DNA of 64,000 nt from Paraconexibacter algicola (lineage in GTDB: Bacteria; Actinomycetota; Thermoleophilia; Solirubrobacterales; Solirubrobacteraceae), in the NCBI RefSeq assembly GCF_003044185.1, contig NZ_PYYB01000002.1, positions 1-64,000 on the forward strand. The letters run 5' to 3'. The position numbers and the translations under genes are program-made. Of the stretch, positions 59,045-64,000 are shown one piece after another. Numbering within the stretch: position 1 is the stretch's first letter; every line of letters starts with the position of its first letter. Below the pieces are notes generated by a model, which ran no database searches, was not told the origin of the DNA, and was given only the letters and a program-made list of their open reading frames with translations.

Positions 59045-60253
59045 CTACTGGATCTGGTCGTACACCTTGAACAGCGGCAGGTACATCGAGATCACGATGA
59101 ACCCGACCATGCCGCCGACGATGACGATCATCACGGGCTCGAGGATCGAGGTGAGCTGCTTGACGGCGGCGTCGACCTGGTCCTCGTAGAAGTCCGCGAT
59201 CTTCGAGAGCATCGTGTCGAGCGCGCCGGTCTCCTCGCCGACGCCGACCATGTGGCTGACCATGCCCGGGAACACCGGGGAGGTCTTCAGCGGCTCGCTG
59301 ATCATGCCGCCGGCCTTCACGTTGGCGATCACGTCGGTCATCGCCTTCTCGACGACGAAGTTGCCCGCGGTCTTGCCGGTGATCTCCAGTGCCTGCAGCA
59401 GCGGCACGCCGGCGCTCACGAGCGCCGACAGCGTGCGCGACCAACGGGCGAGCGCGACCTTCTGGACGATGTCGCCGATCTTCATCGGCACCCGCAGCTT
59501 GAAGCGGTCCCACTGCGCGCGGCCGGAGTCCGTGGACTTCCACTTGCGGAACGCGAAGACCGCGGCGACCGTCACGCCGATCATCGCCCACCAGTAGCCG
59601 GTCATGATGTCCGACAGCGTCACGGTGAACTTCGTGATCAGCGGCAGGTCGCCGCCGAACTGCTCGAAGACGCCGACGAACACGGGCACGAGGAACGTCA
59701 CGAGCGCGATCAGCGTGATCAGCGCGAAGCTGATCACGACCGCCGGGTAGGCCATCGCCGACTTGATCTGGCGGCGCAGCGCCGCGTCCTTCTCGAGCTG
59801 GTCGGCGACGCGCAGCAGCGACTGGTCGAGGACGCCGCCCGTCTCCCCCGCGCGCGTCATCGCGACGAACAGCGGACCGAACACCTTCGGGTGGCGCTCG
59901 AACGCGTCGGACAGCGGCAGGCCGGCCTCGACGTCCTTGCGGACCTGGACGAGCGTCTCCTTGAGCTTGTCGCTCTCGGTCTGCGCCTCCAGCACGTAGA
60001 GCGCGCGGAGGATCGTCATGCCGCTGCTCACCATCGTGGAGAGCTGGCGGGTCATGATCGTCAGGTCGTCCGGCTTGACCCGGTCGAACAGCTTGATGTT
60101 GATCTCGCGCGAGCGGTGCTTGTCGGCGATGTCCAGGACGATCAGGCCGCGCTGCTTGAGCTGGTCGCCGACCGCCTGCTTGCTCTCGGCCTCGACCTCA
60201 CCCTGGGCCTTGGCCCCGGTGACGTCCATCGCCTTGAAGACGTAGGTGGCCAT
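59045..60253 (-). CDS. pilC: Type IV pilus inner-membrane platform protein PilC
   Basis: A 402-residue GspF/PilC-family protein: two T2SSF domains (about 65-190 and 268-390), the first with M-T-R-Q-L-S-T-M-V-S-S-G and L-S-D-A-F-E-R-H-P, the second with L-A-R-W-S-R-T-L-S-A-L-V-S-A-G-V-P and G-E-E-T-G-A-L-D-T-M-L. Three membrane segments. The N-terminal A-T-Y-V-F-K-A-M-D is also typical. It follows pilT by 3 nt in one operon. The platform couples ATPase motion to pilin insertion and removal. Confidence 0.92.
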   Translation of the reverse strand: MATYVFKAMDVTGAKAQGEVEAESKQAVGDQLKQRGLIVLDIADKHRSREINIKLFDRVKPDDLTIMTRQLSTMVSSGMTILRALYVLEAQTESDKLKETLVQVRKDVEAGLPLSDAFERHPKVFGPLFVAMTRAGETGGVLDQSLLRVADQLEKDAALRRQIKSAMAYPAVVISFALITLIALVTFLVPVFVGVFEQFGGDLPLITKFTVTLSDIMTGYWWAMIGVTVAAVFAFRKWKSTDSGRAQWDRFKLRVPMKIGDIVQKVALARWSRTLSALVSAGVPLLQALEITGKTAGNFVVEKAMTDVIANVKAGGMISEPLKTSPVFPGMVSHMVGVGEETGALDTMLSKIADFYEDQVDAAVKQLTSILEPVMIVIVGGMVGFIVISMYLPLFKVYDQIQ

Positions 60254-60256
60254 GCG

Positions 60257-61345
60257 CTACGCCGCCATCGAGGACCCGAAGCCGCCGCCGAGCAGCCGGC
60301 GCAGCTCGTCGGGCGTGGAGGACCGGGTCTCCGCGACCCGCTGCGTGATCTTCCCGGAGCGCACGAGCCCCGCCAGGGCCGCGTCGAGCGTCTGCATGCC
60401 GTGCGCGCTGCCGGTCTGCATCGCCGACGGGATCTGGTGCGTCTTGCCCTCGCGGATGAGGTTGCGCACCGCCGGGGTCGGCACGAGCGTCTCGCACGCG
60501 ACGACGCGCGCGGACCCGTCCGCGGTCGGGATCAGCGTCTGCGTGATCACGCCCTGCAGGGCGATCGACAGCTGCACGCGGATCTGCTGCTGCTGGTGGG
60601 GCGGGAAGACGTCGATGACGCGGTCGATCGTCGACGGGGCGCTCTGCGTGTGCAGCGTGCCGAAGACGAGGTGCCCGGTCTCCGCGGCGGTCAGGGCCGT
60701 CGAGATCGTCTCGAGGTCGCGCATCTCGCCGACGAGGATCACGTCGGGGTCCTGGCGCAGCGCCGCCTTGAGCGCCGCACCGAAGGACTGCGCGTCCCCG
60801 CCGAGCTCGCGCTGGTTGACGATGCACTTCTTGTGCCCGTGCAGGAACTCGATCGGGTCCTCGATCGTGAGGATGTGCTCCTCGCGCGTGTCGTTGATCT
60901 CGTCGATCATCGACGCCAGCGACGTCGACTTGCCCGAGCCGGTCGGGCCGGTCACGAGCACCAGGCCGCGCGGCTTGGTGCACAGGTCGTGCACGACGGG
61001 CGGCAGGCCGAGGTCGTCGATCGGCACGATCTGCGCCGGGATCAGGCGGAACGCGGCGCCCAGCGCGCTGCGCTGGAAGTACGCGTTGACGCGGAACCGG
61101 GCGTGCCCGGGGATCGAGTACGCGAAGTCCAGCTGCCAGTCCGTCTCCAGCCGCTGGCGCTGGTCGTTGGTGAGGATCGAGTACACGATCTCCCGCGTGT
61201 CGGTCGCGTCGAGGACCGGGTAGTCGTCCATCGGCGTCAGCCGGCCGCGCACGCGCACCATCGGCTTGCTCGCCGCGGTGAGGTGGAGGTCGGAGGCGCG
61301 CCGGTCGAGCACGTCCATCAACAGATCCGCGAAGTCGAACCGCAT
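60257..61345 (-). CDS. pilT: Type IV pilus retraction ATPase PilT
   Basis: A 362-residue ATPase. Walker A G-P-T-G-S-G-K-S-T-S (about 132-141), the Asp box and Walker B V-I-L-V-G-E-M-R-D-L-E-T, and the His box T-G-H-L-V-F-G-T-L-H-T. The AIRNLIRE-type motif present in PilT (A-V-R-N-L-I-R-E-G-K) marks it as a retraction rather than an extension ATPase. The N-terminal R-A-S-D-L-H-L-T is standard. It is the first gene seen of the pil operon here; PilB is not in the window. Confidence 0.93.
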   Translation of the reverse strand: MRFDFADLLMDVLDRRASDLHLTAASKPMVRVRGRLTPMDDYPVLDATDTREIVYSILTNDQRQRLETDWQLDFAYSIPGHARFRVNAYFQRSALGAAFRLIPAQIVPIDDLGLPPVVHDLCTKPRGLVLVTGPTGSGKSTSLASMIDEINDTREEHILTIEDPIEFLHGHKKCIVNQRELGGDAQSFGAALKAALRQDPDVILVGEMRDLETISTALTAAETGHLVFGTLHTQSAPSTIDRVIDVFPPHQQQQIRVQLSIALQGVITQTLIPTADGSARVVACETLVPTPAVRNLIREGKTHQIPSAMQTGSAHGMQTLDAALAGLVRSGKITQRVAETRSSTPDELRRLLGGGFGSSMAA

Positions 61346-61417
61346 CGTGCCGGTCGTATCGGCGCACCGCGGGCAAAGCTGAAGCCCGGCCCGCAGGACC
61401 GGTCGTCCGTCCGCCGG

Positions 61418-61795
61418 TCAGCCGACGAGCTCGCGCAGCAGCCGCGCGACGACCGCGTCGGCGTCCTCGCACAGCCCCGTGTGCACGGGGCCCGCCTGCA
61501 CGATCGTCGAGGACGGCGCGACGAGCCAGTGGAACCGCTCGGACCGCTCCAGCGCCGCGACGGCCCCGGCGGTCGGGTCCCCCGCGGCGACGCGCGCGAG
61601 GCCGTCGAGGTGCTCGCGCAGCGCGTCGAGGTCGAGGTCGGGGGCGAGCGCGCGCAGCCGCGCCTCGTCGAGGCGGATCGCGACCTCCAGGAACCGCAGG
61701 CGCCGCGCGTGCACGACCACGCCGACGTTCAGGCGCTCGCCGCGCTCGATCGACGGCACGACCTGCAGGACCGCGTACTGGAAGACCTCAGGCAC
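61418..61795 (-). CDS. DUF3037 family protein
   Basis: A 125-residue protein with the DUF3037 opening F-Q-Y-A-V-L-Q-V-V-P-S-I-E-R-G-E-R-L-N-V-G-V and C-terminal T-G-L-C-E-D-A. It overlaps the HipA-like kinase gene by 8 nt, the usual arrangement for this pair in actinobacteria. Probably a regulator or partner of the kinase. Function not established as far as I know. Confidence 0.8.
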   Translation of the reverse strand: MPEVFQYAVLQVVPSIERGERLNVGVVVHARRLRFLEVAIRLDEARLRALAPDLDLDALREHLDGLARVAAGDPTAGAVAALERSERFHWLVAPSSTIVQAGPVHTGLCEDADAVVARLLRELVG

Positions 61796-62540
61796 CGGTC
61801 CGCGCCTCCTCCGCCCCCGCCACCCACGGGCGGTCGCCGTCCAGCCGCGCCAGCAGGTCCTCGACGTAGAGGGCGGCCGGGACGTCCCCGAGCCAGTCGG
61901 TCGGGACGAGCCCGACGACCCGCTCCAGCAGCGCCCGGTCGACCCGGGGCCGCAGCCGGCCGTCGGCGTCGGCGATCGACGCGGCGACCGGCAGCAGCAC
62001 GTGCTGGGCGCTCAGCGGGAAGCGGCCTCCGCCACCGCCCAGCCCGTCGGGCTGGTGCTGGCGGTACAGGGCGGCGCCGTGGTCGATCAGCCAGGGCGCC
62101 CCGTGCCAGACGACGAGGTTCGGGTTGCGCGGGGTCCGGTCGACGTTCTCCGTCCAGGTGTCGAACCAGACGATGTCCGCGGCCTGCTCGGGCGTGGGCT
62201 GCACGCGACCGACCGGGGTGTACGGCAGCGCCCCGGGAAGGAAGTCGAGCCCGAGGTTGAGGCCCGCACTGGCCTGCAGCAGCTCCTGGATCTCGGGGTC
62301 GGGCTCGGCGTGCGAGAGCTCGACGGGCAGGTCGACCAGGGCGAGCTCGGGCACCGGCAGGCCCAGCGCGCGGGCGAGCTCACCGCAGATCACCTCCGCG
62401 ACGAGCGCCTTCGGCCCCTGCCCCGCCCCACGGAGCTTCGTGACGTACAGGCCGTCGTCGCTGGCCTCCACCAGGGCGGGCAGCGAGCCGCCCTCCCGCA
62501 GCGGGGTGACGTAGCGCGTGGCGGACACGGTGCGCAGCAC
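61788..62540 (-). CDS. HipA-like kinase family protein
   Basis: A 250-residue protein of the HipA-like kinase group. R-T-V-S-A-T-R-Y-V-T-P-L-R-E-G-G-S starts the chain, Y-V-T-K-L-R-G-A-G-Q-G provides the ATP-binding Lys, W-F-D-T-W-T-E-N-V-D-R-T-P-R-N-P-N holds the catalytic Asn-Asp-type loop, and W-L-I-D-H-G the metal-binding Asp. The GTG at 62540 lies 7 nt after TAGGGT (62548-62553, minus strand). Co-expressed with DUF3037. Target substrate unknown. Confidence 0.8.
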   Translation of the reverse strand: MLRTVSATRYVTPLREGGSLPALVEASDDGLYVTKLRGAGQGPKALVAEVICGELARALGLPVPELALVDLPVELSHAEPDPEIQELLQASAGLNLGLDFLPGALPYTPVGRVQPTPEQAADIVWFDTWTENVDRTPRNPNLVVWHGAPWLIDHGAALYRQHQPDGLGGGGGRFPLSAQHVLLPVAASIADADGRLRPRVDRALLERVVGLVPTDWLGDVPAALYVEDLLARLDGDRPWVAGAEEARTGA

Positions 62541-62617
62541 GCCGCGAACCCTAGTCGGGAGGCGAAAGGGGCAATCCCCCGATGGCACCCCGGCAGCGCG
62601 GCGGCAGGCTGCCCACC

Positions 62618-64000
62618 ATGCTCTCCACCGCCTCCTCCACGACCACCATCGCGGCGCTCGCCGCCGCGCTCGCGCTCATCCCGGCGACCGCCGCCCACGC
62701 CACGACCGTCGAGGTCCGGGGCGACAAGGTCGTCGTCACCGGCACCGAGGGTCCCGACGCCATCGATTACCAGATCTACGACGGGCTCCTGTACGTCCGC
62801 GGCGCCCCGATGATCGCCCGCGCGGGCTGTAGCGGGGACGAGCACGAGAAGGAGGTGACCTGCCCGATCCCGTCCGGCGGGATGACCGTCGACCTCCTCG
62901 GCGGCGACGACCGCGTGAACGGGAACCTGTACGAGACGACCGCGCCGTTCGCGACCGTGCACCTCGGCCCCGGCAACGACTCCCTCGAGACCACGGGTGC
63001 CGACGTCGTCTTCGGCGGCGACGGCAACGACGAGCTCGTCGGGTGGCGCGACGGCATGGACAACGTCTTCGACGGCGGCTCCGGCAACGACAAGCTCACC
63101 GGCGGCGGCGGCGCCGACGTCCTGCGCGGAGGTGACGGCAACGACGAGCTCGTCGGCGAGGGACGGACCACCACCCGCAGCGCCGACGTGCTGGACGGCG
63201 GCGCGGGCGTCGACAAGGTCGTCGACTGGATGCACCAGGACGCCTACGACCTGAGTCCGGCCACCGTGACCCTCGACGGTGTCGCCGACGACGGCATCGA
63301 GGGCGAGCAGGACAACGTCACGAACGTCGAGGTCGTCCAGAGCGGCAGCAGCGTCCGCTTCCGTGGCACGGACGCCGCCGAGCAGATCCTCCCGACCGAG
63401 GTCGGCGGCCACGGCGAGATCCTCGCCTTCGGCGGCGACGACGTCGTCCGGGGCACCGACGGCGACGAGGTCATCGACGGCGGAGCCGGCAACGACGACC
63501 TCAGGGGCGGCTACGGCAACGACACGATCACCGGCGGCCCCGGCCGCGACCGCATCGAGGCCGACCGCACCGGCCGCTGCAACGAGTACCACTGCGACCT
63601 CTCCCCCGGGTCCGCCGCCGACACCGTCGACGCCGTGGACGGCGAGGCCGACACGATCTCCTGCGGCCCGGGCGTCGACGCCGTCAGGGCCGACGTCATC
63701 GACACCGTGGCCCCGGACTGCGAGACCGTGACGCGCGTCGGCGGCGCCGCAGGCGGCGGCGGCACCCCGGGCCAGAACCCCGATGTCCCGGCTCCGGGCA
63801 GCGGCGGCGGGTCGGGCGCGAGCGGCGCGAAGATCACCGTCGCCGGCGCCCGCTCGCTCAGGACGCTGCGCGCCAAGGGCCTGGCCCTGAAGCTCATCGG
63901 GCGCAGGGCGGGCGAGAAGCTCACGGTCAGGGCGCTGCGCTCCGGGAAGACCGTCGCCACCGGCAGCGGACGCGCGGACGCGGGCGGCACGGCGACGGTC
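62618..64000 (+). CDS. Secreted RTX (hemolysin-type calcium-binding) protein, 3' truncated by the window
   Basis: The frame opens at an ATG at 62618 and stays open for 461 codons to the window end. Signal peptide residues 1-30 (I-A-A-L-A-A-A-L-A-L-I-P-A-T-A-A-H-A). RTX nonapeptides G-G-D-G-N-D-E-L-V, G-G-S-G-N-D-K-L-T and G-G-A-G-N-D-D-L-R form calcium-binding parallel beta-rolls (about 125-185 and 275-310). A Gly/Ser-Pro linker and an Ig-like region (K-I-T-V-A-G-A-R-S-L) follow. Extracellular adhesin or structural role is likely. The decayed copy at 38577 has the same order of domains. Confidence 0.82.
   Translation, partial: MLSTASSTTTIAALAAALALIPATAAHATTVEVRGDKVVVTGTEGPDAIDYQIYDGLLYVRGAPMIARAGCSGDEHEKEVTCPIPSGGMTVDLLGGDDRVNGNLYETTAPFATVHLGPGNDSLETTGADVVFGGDGNDELVGWRDGMDNVFDGGSGNDKLTGGGGADVLRGGDGNDELVGEGRTTTRSADVLDGGAGVDKVVDWMHQDAYDLSPATVTLDGVADDGIEGEQDNVTNVEVVQSGSSVRFRGTDAAEQILPTEVGGHGEILAFGGDDVVRGTDGDEVIDGGAGNDDLRGGYGNDTITGGPGRDRIEADRTGRCNEYHCDLSPGSAADTVDAVDGEADTISCGPGVDAVRADVIDTVAPDCETVTRVGGAAGGGGTPGQNPDVPAPGSGGGSGASGAKITVAGARSLRTLRAKGLALKLIGRRAGEKLTVRALRSGKTVATGSGRADAGGTATV

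Noticed and set aside
61371-61389. GGGC/GCCC hairpin between DUF3037 and pilT as a riboswitch or strong terminator
   Set aside because: The stem is only 4-5 bp with a large loop and no aptamer core; it could be a weak terminator at most.

Overview
The window comes from a very GC-rich (over 70 % G+C by eye) actinobacterium. Small Thermoleophilia/Solirubrobacterales-type families (cupredoxin-like exported protein, PhoX with an Ig-like tail, homing-endonuclease-repeat proteins, many leaderless TANNNT promoters) point to a Patulibacter/Conexibacter/Solirubrobacter relative. That placement is inference. No rRNA, tRNA or CRISPR array was seen.

Positions 1-9 kb: the left edge cuts a minus-strand type IV prepilin gene preceded by a clear c-di-GMP-I (GEMM-I) riboswitch. 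Divergent from it are an exported cupredoxin-like protein and an acyltransferase, then three overlapping pseudopilin genes (PilV-, PilW-, PilX-like), GluQRS, RNase D and an ABC1-type kinase. Positions 9-20 kb: a DtxR-family regulator, an epoxide-hydrolase-like enzyme, a two-component system, a three-gene minus operon (membrane glycosyltransferase-like protein, sugar-dehydrogenase-like lipoprotein, NAD-sugar epimerase) and a five-gene plus operon (GT2, DUF2064, methyltransferase, fused cytochrome/molybdopterin oxidoreductase, membrane protein). Positions 20-40 kb: accessory metabolism and regulation (AraC, VOC, thioesterase, XRE, SDR, HAD, antiporter, hydrolases), a decapeptide-repeat protein, a class D beta-lactamase, PhoX, a large LuxR-type ATPase and a decayed RTX gene.

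Positions 40-59 kb are an accessory, defence-rich block: a VapBC-like pair, a three-gene operon of homing-endonuclease-repeat and Cys-rich proteins, small orphans, and a five-gene minus operon hsdM-hsdS-GIY-YIG nuclease-hsdR-OLD-like ATPase/TOPRIM preceded by an XRE regulator with palindromic operators. It ends with a DDE transposase-like gene and a DUF5677-like gene. Related short repeats (GAACnnGAGAAC and a 14-mer AAGTCCCTGCAAAT) lie at both ends of the block in inverted orientation.

Positions 59-64 kb return to chromosomal functions: pilC and pilT on the minus strand, a DUF3037/HipA-like kinase pair, and a secreted RTX calcium-binding protein that runs off the right edge. The pilus machinery (pilC, pilT, pseudopilins and a riboswitch-controlled pilin) therefore frames the window. 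Many monocistrons and first genes have a TANNNT -10 box only 6-10 nt before the start codon, so leaderless transcription appears to be the default here.
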